Source: Gorsachius magnificus (lineage: Eukaryota; Chordata; Aves; Pelecaniformes; Ardeidae). Taken from it: a stretch of DNA of 64,000 nucleotides. The notes under the pieces were generated by a model. That model ran no database searches. It worked only from the letters and a program-made list of their open reading frames with translations, and was not told the origin of the DNA. The stretch lies in assembly GCA_034008185.1 (NCBI GenBank), contig CM067084.1, positions 12,171,385 to 12,235,384 on the forward strand, given 5' to 3'. This document shows, piece by piece, positions 36,901 to 48,205 of this stretch (position 1 is the first letter of the stretch; each line of letters starts with the position of its first letter). The translations under genes were made by a program, and so were the position numbers.

Positions 36901-39900
36901 ATTTTATCAACAATTTCCGTGCTTCTGCCTGTGATCTGACTCACTTTCAGGATGTGCAGAGCGCCCTAGATCCTCTACCCTATGTATTCCTGGTCTGTCA
37001 GCACTAGATAACAAATGCATTCCTGTGAGTGGCACTGATACCTGTTGGCATCTTTCCAAATGATTTTAGGTTCTCAAATTCTGATCACACTGACTGATCT
37101 TTGGACATTCAGCTTTTGCATGAGTGGCTATTTGCAGTACCACATCAAGAAGACTGACAGCCTTACTGCTTGTAATCGTGCAGTACAGTAGCTGACTGCC
37201 CCTGGATAAGGTGACCTGAGGCTTCCCAGTTTGACTAAGCTAACGTCTGGTCCTGTTTGCTTTTTCAGTATTTTCCTACTGCCGTGACAGGGTTTACTGG
37301 GATACAAAAATGTCCTTGGTTTTATTCTCCCTCAGCCAGTGTGTGTCACGTTGCTTTATTGACTTAAATCTTGTTCTATCTGTACAAGCTTGTCTCCATA
37401 CATTTGTAGCTCTGATCTCCGTAGCTAATCTCAGCTGCAGGTTTTTCCTGTAAACTCAAATTAGTTTATGCTGTTATTTTCAGTTTACAACAGTGCACTG
37501 AAATCGGAATCAGACTTCATAACTGCATCAAACTGCAGAATTTAAAAATAAAACCACATCAAAAGGGAACTGGATAAGAAAAGGGAAATATTAAACAAAA
37601 GGGGTTTATGCATACTATTTGCAATGATCACCTCTTCTGAAGCTGAACATACTTACGTACATAGATTTCTGGAGCACATATATTGCTGGAGTAGCAAACA
37701 GAAAGTTCAGGATGACAGTTTAATTGTAAAGCCCACAGCTAGCATATCACCTGCTCTGTCCTCCCTGCTCCCTTAATCTATCCAAACCGTAGGGCTGGAA
37801 GATGAAATTCTACCTTTAGCCTGGAAATACATCTTCTTTTCTCCTTGATTTCTCTTTGAGACTGAGTCAGTGTATGTTTAAACCACTATGGACCTCCTCA
37901 TAGCAAAGAAAGGAGGTAGCAAACACCATCACTGTTGTTCTTGCCTCTGTGTTCTTTTTATTTGATTTCATAGGAGCTCCTTTGAAACAGCTTTTTCTTT
38001 ATTTTCCATTTCTATTTTTTCATTTGTAAATTTAAGCAAGTATTTTACATCTCTCTCCTTTCAAAATGACAAGATTTTGACAGTAATTGCTAAGACTGTA
38101 TGATTCATCATATTTAACTACATTCCCCCTGAGTATCCAAAATAAGATTTTGCATAAGCTATTTTCAACTTTGAGTGGTCAGTGAAGAGACACTGCAATC
38201 AAGATTTTCTAGAACATGCAGCCTACACAGCCAGTTTTTCTGATATTATTTCATTGTACAGAGTGCAACTCAAGGATGCTGCCTAAATAGAGGACACTTC
38301 TGCAGCTTTCCTTAGGCAGTGCTGTCTCAGAGTACCCTGAAGACCTTAACATGTATGTTAATCTCTATCAAGCAGAACTAAAACCAGAGAAGTATCCAAG
38401 TTTACCCTTTTTATCACCTTTCCCCAACTCCTTTGGCAAGAAGAATAGTGCATAGTTCATTAATTCATGCATTGTTTCTGTGCCATTTCTGCACAGGAAC
38501 CATCTTTGTTGCAATGTTTACACAGCTTTTCTAGCAAAGTGCATTGGCACTTTAATGCCATAGAAAATTATTGTACTTCCACTTAATCCCGGGTGTGTTA
38601 TACTAAAATACAATGTTTATAGAATACCAGCCTGCTAAAGCTAGGATAGGAATCCACATTGACAAAATGATTGTTTAAAAAAAAAAAAAAGGTATTTTCA
38701 ATTACCTGCTTTGGTACAAGCGATTGTATAACATTAATCCCATGAAAGACAAATCTGGTACAGCTAGCAACTGGCCTTGCAGGTTGGAATGGCTGTTTGT
38801 GACCTTGCTCCCAGCTGGCTACCTCTGTTACATTAAAACGCAACTGCCTCTAAGAAGCAGCATCCCTCAGTTTTCTACAGAAAACATACACCATTATGCA
38901 TTTTTCTGAAGTATCCAGTGACAACTTGCAAAATTCTTATTTTAACAGAACATATGTTTGTTGGGTTTAGAATCTGACTGCCTACTTGTGGACATACACG
39001 GAAAATTGGAAGAAATGGAAATTTAAGAGCACTGATAGAGCTGGCCTGAGCACAGTGCATGGAAGCTTGATGTATGCGTTTTGTCTACCTCTATAGAGAT
39101 ACACAGACGTATCGGGGTGGGTGGTGTTACTTAGGTGGATGCTTACTTGTTTGTTTACCCACTTTCCCAGTTCTAGAGCGTCACGTAATGGGGCACAGCA
39201 TCTCACATAAGAAGAGGTGACTTAAAATTGTTTTGCTTTTACATTAGCTGCCAACACTTCTGGCGGTTATCGAGCTATCGGTGGGCTGTTCTATGGGCTG
39301 TTCTGTCTGTGCCTTTTACATCCTGATGTTTACTGCTTATAAAACATATACTGGGTATCCATCTTACTATTAAGATACATTTATCACAGCTGGTAATTCT
39401 TTGGGTTGTAGGGTCTAGAATTGTGAAATGATTCTCTTCCAGCTCTACTGTTGCATTAATAAGTAACCAGTGATTACTCATTCCTGATACAATTCTTATA
39501 GTACTATGTAGGGCTGGCATTTCATTGGAGGTAGGATGGGCTGATTTAGTATTTCTTTCAACAATACCTTTAGAGACAAAAAACACTGTTACTGAAAATA
39601 TAAGTTATATTGTATTGGTTCTTCAGGGAAATGTAAAATCAAGGAGAAGAGGTTAAACATCACAGAAAGAACCTGTAGAACTGTGGCCTTAAAATAGATA
39701 TGCAGAGTCTGGAGACTGACTAGGCAGACTGTACCCATTCCTTTTGTGCAGTTTCTGGAGAAAAGGAAACAGAAGCTATAGGTGTAATTGCCCACTTTTG
39801 ACATAAGTATGTAACTTTGACAAGTCGTTCTTTCACACGGACAATAATAATAAAGCCCAATGTAGTACTCAAATAATGAATGAATAGAATAGCAAACACT

Positions 39901-41424
39901 ATCAGTATAGGATAATTAACATTTACCAAGATCTAACATGAATAGATTACTTTTTTCATTCCTACGCTTTTTCATGATCCTAACATAACACACAGAGGTG
40001 ACAATACAATAATGTGTATTGTAATTTCCCTTTGTTAAAGAAGGGAACTTTCTGTGTTGTTTTTTTTTTTGGGGGGGGGGAGTATGTGGGGTTCTTTGTT
40101 GTTTTTAAAAAATATTCTGGAAGATGGACACACAGGAAAATAGACATTATGACTATCTTTTTCTATTAAAAATGTCTATGACTTTTTTTCTCCATTGTTC
40201 TCCCTTTAAAACCAGGTAGAATAATTACTGTTGGCTTATTTTTACAGACCTCAAGGGGGAAGAGAGTTATAACTCACATGAAATTAATAAAACATAAAAT
40301 ACACACATTAGATCTAATTTTTTTTTTTCAGCAAAAAACATGTCTGGGGGGAAAAGTCACAAAAATCCATATAATCTTTCAACCAATGAAGTTCTTACCT
40401 TTTTTAGAAACCTCAAAACCAGTTTAAAATAACTCTTTTCTACCTCCTTGCATGTCTGTCTGTCAAGAGGTGTCCAGTACAATTTAGATGGTAGGCATAA
40501 AGTAGTAATGAGAGTAGAATAGACAGTATCTCAGTACTAAACACAGATAACGTATTGCGGCTTAGATAGGACTCTGTCTTTTTTACAGTGATATAAAATC
40601 CTTACCTCTAAGGGCCAAAAGGACACAAACTGTGTAACCTTAAAATTATAACCTGTGAAAGATTATTGCCAATCCTGAATGTCAAATCAGGATTACTCTG
40701 CCATTTGGGACCCTAGAACCCTAATTTACTTCCCCCTCCCTCTCCCCCCGTCCCCCTCCATTTCTTTCTTTCTTAAAATTATAGTTCCTTCAGAAGGGTT
40801 GGAATGAGGCAAGTCATCACAGAGAAGATGGATAATTGAGAGTCATGCAGATGAAGCAGACAAATATGTAAATTAAATGCAATGTAGCAAATGGATGTCA
40901 TTGTGAATATGTACAGTCTGAAAGAGAAAGACAGAAAAATGCATAGAAGCTTTCTCCTTCTATGCTGCTTTTAGAATACAAGTCCCTTGTGGCAGAGGCA
41001 CTGCACAATTTTGCTCCTCAATAAATATTTATGGGAAGCATTCCTTAGTTCCTGCAGTTTTGTAAGGAACAGCATTTATTTTGTACCACTGACATCCCTT
41101 TTGCGCTCTGTTATCTTATCTCTCACAGGCCTAATTCCAGTATTTTGTATGGATGAGCAGCTGCTCTGAAGACCAAATTAAAGCATCAAATTTCAATGGA
41201 CAGCAGTAAATACAAATGTTACAAAGTAATTCTCCTAGTGTGCCCATTACAGATTTTAAATGCATGTAAACATTAATAAATTACTTTTATTAATAATCAT
41301 GTTTATCATAACCTACTTGGGATAAAAGCTGAAGGAAGAATAGCAGTGACTGCCTAAGAAGATGTTGAGATGGGCACCACTGTGGCAATAAGGACAAGTC
41401 AGATTCCAAAGAAACTGAGCTTAC
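33931..41424. other. Non-coding intronic stretch
   Basis: No exon of the proposed gene was found between 33.9 and 41.4 kb, and the phases of the flanking exons need none. ORFs such as 34934-35275 minus (113 codons) and 39275-39586 minus (103 codons) are not supported by splice sites. A T-run followed by ten G (40059-40080) and a C-rich run (about 40732-40758) are simple-sequence patches. An A14 run lies near 38677-38691. Confidence 0.5.
40059..40080. repeat. Homopolymer junction, T-run followed by G10
   Basis: A run of about twelve T, ending at 40070, is followed directly by ten G at 40071-40080. Such junctions are length-polymorphic and prone to sequencing error. Confidence 0.9.
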
Positions 41425-41627
41425 CTGAAATATCTGGGACCGCATCACTTCCTGCATGTGGCAAAGCAGATCCACCGTGTGCGTAGAGCAAGTCCGGAGC
41501 TGCCACTTGGGCTGTTTTCTCACCAGCTGATTGTCTTTCCATGCACGCAGTGGCCATTTCTTCCGAACGGCTTCATAGGGTGAAGACAGAACTGCTGCTT
41601 CCCAAGTCGGTTGGTGATGGTAGAAAG
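41425..41627 (-). CDS. Candidate coding exon, strongest single exon of the proposed gene
   Basis: The 203-bp minus-strand segment begins after the acceptor TTTTGATGTACAG and ends at the consensus donor TTTCAG|GTAAGC. Two bases (CT) complete a split codon, which becomes GCT with the previous exon; 67 codons follow without a stop, ending in phase 0. The peptide starts FYHHQPTWEAAVLSSPYEAV, continues RKKWPLRAWKDNQLVRKQPKW, and ends CHMQEVMRSQIFQ. It has three spaced Trp residues, many Lys/Arg and a moderately hydrophobic C-terminal helix-like stretch. The frame is closed by TGA just upstream of the acceptor. There are eight CpGs in 203 bp, far above the surrounding DNA. The basic, Trp-containing composition suggests a soluble protein, but I recognise no family. 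The acceptor has a weak pyrimidine tract, so the right edge is less sure than the left. Confidence 0.65.
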
Positions 41628-44189
41628 CTGTACATCAAAACCAGCACTTCCAACAGGCTGGGAGCCCTTAGATATGTACACTACATCAAGTGTCTGCACA
41701 GGTAAATCCCTGCTTGCCCCAAGGCTTTCTGAAAATGAGGACTTTATCTATTTTTTCTGTCATCTTTAGCATAGTCGGCCATCTTGTCATCTTTATCTAG
41801 ATTTTATGCCTGTTCTTCCAGCTGGTTCACTGACAGGGTTCTTGGCTGTGGAAAATTTCTACTGTTGACTGCCACTATAGTTACATTCCCAGCTTCCCTC
41901 TGACTAGTCGCTTTACTTAGATATTGTTAAGGGTTATGGCTTCAGGGAAATGATTAGAAACATAGATAGCGGGAGTCTGCCTGTATCTGAGTAATTATGT
42001 ATGGATCTTGTCTCATTTAGTGTAAAAAACAGTCTACCTAATGAGAAGTTTCCCAGTATTGTTACCTTCTATAGCACTTTCCCCCAAATATAGGATATAT
42101 AATGAAAATTGTCCTTTTTTTTTTTAACTAAGCAGCTCAGACTCTTTACTGCTGTAACTAGCGTTTTCCCATTTTTCTTCTCTCTTGTCTTTAACAGAAA
42201 CATCTTCACTTTGAGCTTTTGTTGTCTTAAAGTCAAGATTCAGCTGAATGCTTTCCATTACACACTTTTTGCATATAAAAAAGCAATCATACACTTGTGG
42301 GCATGGTAGCCTTGGTTATATTACAGCTCAGGTATACTCTACAGTACAGTTAATGCTATCTCCTCTGTCAGACAAATGTTTTCAAACAAATACCTGTTCT
42401 GTATTAAATCGGGTCTCCACTGTAGCCTGCTCCACAGAGCAGATACAGCAGAGAGGTTGGCTGGATTGTACCCTTCCTGCACACCAGCAATACCAGTTTT
42501 CTCTTAGATCCACCGAGGGGATGGGTCAGTCCCAGAATGGGCACCAAGAATAGGCATAGAACTCAGCTGCCTTTAGCGGCAGCTTGCAGGGACCAACGGG
42601 CCACCTGATTTACCTGCGCCTAAAGAGAGAGGATTGACCCTTTCAACCTTGAAAAGCCTTTCTCCCAGCTTGCACAACCCTTTTGCTGCTACAAACCAGC
42701 ACGGCTACACAGGCTGCAGCTGTATGGAGTCCCTCAGCCATAATACTCCTACATTTATTCCACCCTCAGCCTCTTCAGCACCTGAAAAACCTGCTGTCTG
42801 AGATTTTTCTGATATCCCCCAGGATTTCTTGAAGAAGACCCTCAGCTCAGGTCTTTCCCTCTCCCTTGGAAGTAAACTGGAATTTACTCCCTGTGCAATG
42901 TGAGAATAAGGCAGTAGGAACCCAAGAAGCAAAAGGTTTGCTTTGTACAAAGCAGAGAGGAAGAGGGAGAGGCAGACTGAAGGAGGAATAAAAAAGGGTA
43001 TGAACACATTTCCAAAAATCATTTCCAAATGCAGTTACTGTGAAGAGAGAAGAGGCATTGCACACAGTTTAGATGGAGTGTACATAAATCATCTTGCATT
43101 ATGAAAGACAGGAGTTAGGTACACTTTAGATCTACGCTCTTGTCTTTTCCCTCTGATGAATTTTCCCCTCCATCCCTCCCTATATTCAGCAGATTCAGTG
43201 TGGCGTGTGCTGGAAAAGGAACTGCTATTTATCAAATTAATCTCGAACATGCTGAGTCTCCAGCCTGCTTGTGGGTATGTGAAAAAGTACACACAAGTGT
43301 CTCACACTTATCTTTTTCCATTTATTCCAATTTATTCTTAAAGGAGCAATTTCCCTGACAGTTTGCCACTCACCAGCAATTCCCAAATAACAGTAGCTGA
43401 AATATTCCCCCCTCCCTCCCCGCCTTTATTCAAGTATAGTATAGGATCCTGAATGGCACAGTTTTGTGCTATCCAGTAATTTTAGATAAATGCCAAATGG
43501 TTAATAACTGCTGCTGCAGAATTTATGGGCAAATCCAATGCCGTTTTAATCTTCTCTAATTAACCTTGGTGTAACCCAGAATTAGCTTCTGATTTACTGT
43601 AGCTTACTGAATGCTTTGGGGTAGAATAAGTGGCAAAGAGATCACAACATTAACGTACATTTTAGTCTTTGAGTTGAATAAACTTTATGGCTTTAATTCT
43701 CACGTTATTTACTTCCATTTTAAACTGACACGTGTCCATTATTACCACAGGTGTCTTAATCCACAGCAAATTTAGCCAGAAAGAAAGCCAGGCCTGCAAT
43801 GCTGAGTTAACAATCCAACACTTGCACTGTACAGACTTTGTACTTCTTTCAAAGATAGGTGGGTTATTTCCAATACCTGCCGATCTCTACTTTTAATCAG
43901 ATCTCATTTCTGTACAATTATCATTTCAGGCTTCTGTTGATTGCTTTTGCTAGGCATAATGAGTAGAAAGAAACACTATCTCATTGTGCAGAACATTGGA
44001 TTGGTTGGTATAATAGACTCAGTTCTATTTTTTGCCTTGCTCTTTGAAAAGTTAATTTTCTCTTTCATCAAATAACTAGCAGACTACTAATAGCATATAA
44101 GGTTTTAGAGGGATTTGCATTAAAGAATGCAGCTGAGTGCCTTATCTGCTTTTGGAACCAGAGTGACATATGGATGATCTTTTACTATT
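41628..44189. other. Non-coding intronic stretch
   Basis: No supported exon. A strong minus-strand acceptor (TCAATCCTCTCTCTTTAG, exon side beginning 42619) is followed by 18 codons and a TGA in CpG-containing sequence; it is discussed as a finding. The minus-strand ORF 42705-43028 (107 codons) is hydrophobic at its start and lacks splice support. Confidence 0.45.
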
Positions 44190-44207
44190 GAATACCTAAG
44201 GTAAAGT

Positions 44208-44552
44208 TTAATGCTTGCTGCAAGCCCCTCTTAGTTTTAAATTCATGGAATGAGAATGTGGATTAGCATTCCATGAAGCATACCCATAGCATGGGGAGGA
44301 GGTAATGGTGCTAGCACAGGCTTTGCAAGCATAAAGTTGCAGGCTCAAAGCCTCATCAAAGGAGCAGAACCCTTCATTCCAGTTTGAAGCTCGGAGAAAT
44401 CCTCTTAAGTCAGATGCCATTGTATTGGGCCCTTCTTCATGGTGAGCGGTAAGTGCTCCAAGGGAGAGCTGAAACCATTTGACAGACAGGACGCATTCCA
44501 TTTGGTGGATGGTGCCTGGGCCTCTACTTGCCACAGAACATGGAGTGAAAAC
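44208..44552 (-). other. Long minus-strand ORF of unknown status
   Basis: The frame is open for about 114 codons (44552 down to the TAA at 44208), the longest minus-strand frame outside repeats. No ATG lies near its beginning; the first in-frame ATG precedes ECVLSVKWFQLSLGAL. The composition is natural-looking, with several Trp and Cys (for example LRGFLRASNWNEGFCSFDEA), and there are three CpGs. No convincing donor or acceptor bounds it. It lies in the 41.6-53.2 kb intron of the proposed gene, where phase considerations require no extra exon. It could be a remnant of a transposon or retrocopy, or chance. I do not recognise it. Confidence 0.25.
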
Positions 44553-46232
44553 TGTTCAGAGGCCCTGTGACTAAGATTTTCTGCAATGTAGCAAGGGAGG
44601 GACTGCTAGGTAAGACCCTGCCTGCACCCTGTTGTTTTACTATTCAAATAATACGGCAAGACTGTGCCTGGCACACAGGCAGCCTGTCCCATTCTGAGAG
44701 CATAATCTGTGTAATACAGCCCCCTGAGCACTCCCAGGGGTACAGATATGGTGGGAACCCTCCAAAAAGACAGATACTTCAAGGAATAACCCCAAAATCT
44801 ACCTTAGACTGAGAAGCTGTACATCTGGTTTCTCCCCAAGAAAACTATTGACTACTGTCCTACAGTAATTTGGGGTACATACTATCACTTGATTGCTAAC
44901 ATTTTATTAATTCTAACCGCCAACAGAGAAAAACTTCAAGGATACTCCCTTAAATGGCATTTGCAATTCACACATTGAATAATCTGATGGCTCCTCAGCT
45001 GTGCTACATCTGCTCACACTCCCTATATTCTAACAAACTTGAACACTCTTACTTCAAACTGAAACTGAGACCACAAGGAAAGCACAAAATTTCCTTATCT
45101 CCCTAAGAAATGTAAAGAATACTGTACTAAACTTATTTGGGAGTAGATTTCCTTACACTGGGCTCAATGTCACGTCATGGTGTCTGGTTTTGACATCCTA
45201 ATGCTATCCCTACATGAAGTCTGAGACAAGATTCAATCATTCCTGAAAAAATAGTTCCTCTACTTGTCTCACTCCAATCTAATGGGATGGGTCCCAAACT
45301 GATGAGTATGCTCTTCCCCCAAAGCCTTCTCATGCTCCATAGTTCACGCTTCCCTAAAGCCTGACCCTCAGCTGAGGTGGAGTTCAGTGGCAAAGAGAGG
45401 AACAACATTCTTTATTCTCTCTGGGAGTAACTGGATGGCAGATACCCAAAGCCTAACTGGGTCTCTCCCCTCCAGTGGCCACTTTTTGTCACTGCTATTT
45501 TGTGATACCTTAGCTTTTTGCTACTGCTTACTGTAACCTATTCCTATCAACGATGAGGACAAAGACTGCCAAGCTCAGCCCAGAGCTATTGTGGAGAAGA
45601 AACTGGCTCAGACCCTTCTCAGCACGGTGCTCATTCAGGAAGGGAAGCAGAGATGCTCTGCCATAAATCTTGCCAAACGCTGGCCTGTCCACATTTTGCA
45701 ACACAAAACTGTGTAATGTTTCTCCTACACACACACAAAAAAAGTTGTATCAAGTCCCTTTTATGGAAGTGGAGCCTTTTGTCTAGCTTGAAGTTCAAAG
45801 CTACAGGATAAACTGACTGCAGCTGACACAGCCCTTAGTCAGCTGTACATAAAAAAAAGGAGTTCCTGCCTTTCTTGCAGAGCACGCTAATGACTCTTTT
45901 CAACATACATCATGCCTTTCCTTCTTACTAAAACTCTGTAAGACCTGCTGAGACTAAGGTCTGCAAGGTGAGACTTGAAGGTTTAAGGACATTTAAGAAG
46001 CCTCAAATTTTATATCCATGCTTTGAAAATTAGTGACTATTCTTTATTCCATTGTATCTTGTTTGGAAGCCCAAACTGTGTATTTAGACTCAGACTATGT
46101 TTTAAAGCACAATAGTGGCATTCATTATGTTCTCAAAGAACACAACCTAATGATTATATAGTGATTTTCTTCCCACTGGCACTTCAGTAAGAAGTCCATA
46201 TAAGATACTTTACCTATCTGAAAATCTTTTGC

Positions 46233-46832
46233 TTATTTTCTCACAATGTAACCTAGTGGGAACTGGCCTAAAACGAGTTATTGGTCCCTTCCAAAATGGC
46301 ACTCTTCAGTACAGTTCACATACGTTTCTTTACAGAACCTTATCCTTTATACCCCAAATCTGAAGGCAATCTGAGGCAGGCTGGCATGCTAAGGAGCCCT
46401 AAGTATTCCCCCCTGAATACTGTCCTAAAATCAAGTCAGAATACACTTTCTAATAGCAGGCTTAGCATGATTCCACAGTCTCTAGTGTACTTACCCCTAA
46501 CCATAACCCTAACACTGACCCTAGGCTTTGCCCTGGATCAGTGGAACCAGAAAAATGAAATACCATATTTTTCATGGATTAATCTAATAGCTATTGTGTT
46601 GAATCTACTTTGCAGACTCTCTCACAGTAAGTGTCTTGAATTTTATTGAAATCAACTCTACATTATTTTTGCTAAACTCATTGTTTTAAATCCTTGTCTT
46701 ACTAAATATAGCACTTACATCATCCCCGACTTCTGCCTATGATGAGAGCTAAGGGCCCTTCAATAGCTCCCAGGGGAATGACATTTCTTATTTTCTCACA
46801 GTGTAATGTAATGGCAACTGTCCTAAAGTAAC
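46233..46832. repeat. Diverged tandem duplication, unit about 554 bp (segments recognised at both ends)
   Basis: The segment at about 46233-46278 (TTTTCTCACAATGTAACC, then GTGGGAACTGGCCTAAA) is clearly related to about 46787-46832 (TTTTCTCACAGTGTAATG, then ATGGCAACTGTCCTAAA). Weaker similarity appears to continue rightward (TTCACATACGTTTCTTTACAG against TTACATACATGTTATTTACTG). The offset is about 554 bp. This suggests an old local duplication or a decayed satellite-like array. Only short parts could be aligned by eye, and the limits are approximate. Confidence 0.45.
46491..46526. repeat. Degenerate telomere-like (CCCTAA) patch
   Basis: The stretch reads CCCCTAACCATAACCCTAAC followed by ACTGACCCTAGG: about five imperfect CCCTAA-like units. 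It is too short and diverged to prove a telomeric origin. Confidence 0.4.
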
Positions 46833-47156
46833 TCAAGGCTTTCTCCTCTAAGCATTTCCATTCAAATTACATACATGTTATTTACTGAGCCCTATTTATT
46901 ATACAAATGATAGCATTTATCTGAGAAACAATTCAATGATTCCAGAAAGAAAGATGCAGTACTTAAGTAACATAAGTAACTCATAATCTTAAAAATATTA
47001 GAAGAAACTCTAATAACCTAGACAGTCCTGTCCACAACCGCTGGTTCTTTTCATCACTGCTACTCTTGTAATGAGCTGTTGAACTCCAAGTGACATAGTA
47101 ACAGCAACTACTCCAAGAGTGAGCAGAAAGCCTACAGAAAGAAGTGCAATGAACAT

Positions 47157-48205
47157 TTCATAGAATCATAGAATCATTTGGTTGGAAAAGACCTTTAAGA
47201 TCATTGAGCCCAACCATACCTGCCCACTACTAATCACGTCCCTAAGCACCTCATCCACCCATCTTTTAAACATCTCCATGGACAGGGACTCAACCACTTC
47301 CCCAGGTAGCCCATTCTAGTGCCTGACAACCCCTTCAGTGAATAATTTTTTCCTAATACGCAATTGAAACCTCCCCTGGCACAACTTGAGGCTGTTTCTC
47401 CTTGTCCTATTGCTTATTACTTGAGAGACCAACACCCACCTTGCTACAACCTCCTTTCAGGTAGTTGTAGAGGGTGATAAGGTCTCCCCTCAGCTGCCTC
47501 TTCTCCAGGCTGAACACCCCCAGTTCCCTCAGCTGCTCCCCATCAGCCTTGTGCTCCAGACTCCTCACCAGTTTCATAGCCCTTCTCTGGACATACTCCA
47601 GCAGCTCCATGTCTTTCTTGTAGTGAGGGGCCCAAAACTGAACACAGGATTCAATGTGTGACCTCATCAATGCTAAGTACAGGGGAAGGATGACTTCCCT
47701 GGTCCTGCTGGTCACACTATTCCTGATACAAGCCAGGATGCCGCTGGCCCTCTTGGTCACCTGGGCACACTGCTCTCTCGTGTTTGGTCATCTGTCAATC
47801 AGTACCCCCAGATCCCTCTCTGCCAAGCAGCTTTCCAGCCACTCATCCTCAAGCCTGTAGCATTGCATGGAGTTGTTGTGACCCAAGTGCAAGACCTGTC
47901 ACTTGGCCTTTTTGAACCTCATACAATTGGCCTCAGCCCACTGATCCAGCCTGTCCAGGTCCCTCTGTAGAACCATCCTACCCTTGAGCAGATCAACACT
48001 TCCACACAGTTTAGTGTAATCTGCAAACTTGCTAAGGGGACACTCAATCCCCTCATCCAGGTCGTTAATAAGGACGCTAAACAGAACTGGCCCCAACACT
48101 GAGCCCTGGGGAACACCGCTTGTGACCGGCTTCCAACTGGATTTAACTCCATTCACCATCAGCCTTTGGGCCCGGCCATCCAGTTACTTAGTTTTCACAC
48201 CATGG
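47157..48205 (-). mobile_element. CR1 LINE, 5'-truncated copy with dead reverse transcriptase
   Basis: Read on the minus strand, this is the 3' part of CR1 ORF2 followed by the short 3' UTR that ends in the ATTCTATGA-type repeat (plus-strand start CATAGAATCATAGAATCAT). The RT palm motif [13 protein letters not shown] is visible near 48082-48120, followed by FADYTKL, where CR1 normally has FADDTKL: the second catalytic Asp is Tyr (48016-48018). The C-terminal conserved segments [13 protein letters not shown] (here SGILACIRN), LPLYLALMR and [13 protein letters not shown] are intact. In-frame stops occur at 48184-48186, 47899-47901 and 47788-47790, and a small deletion near 47410-47425 shifts the frame before the last about 80 residues. 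The endonuclease domain is missing. It is inactive, and oriented in the sense of the proposed host gene. The right edge is fuzzy. Confidence 0.95.

Noticed and set aside
46281..46649. 122-codon plus-strand ORF, the longest in the window
   Set aside because: It runs through the degenerate telomere-like patch and a duplicated segment, giving Leu/Thr-rich low-complexity peptide. No splice context.
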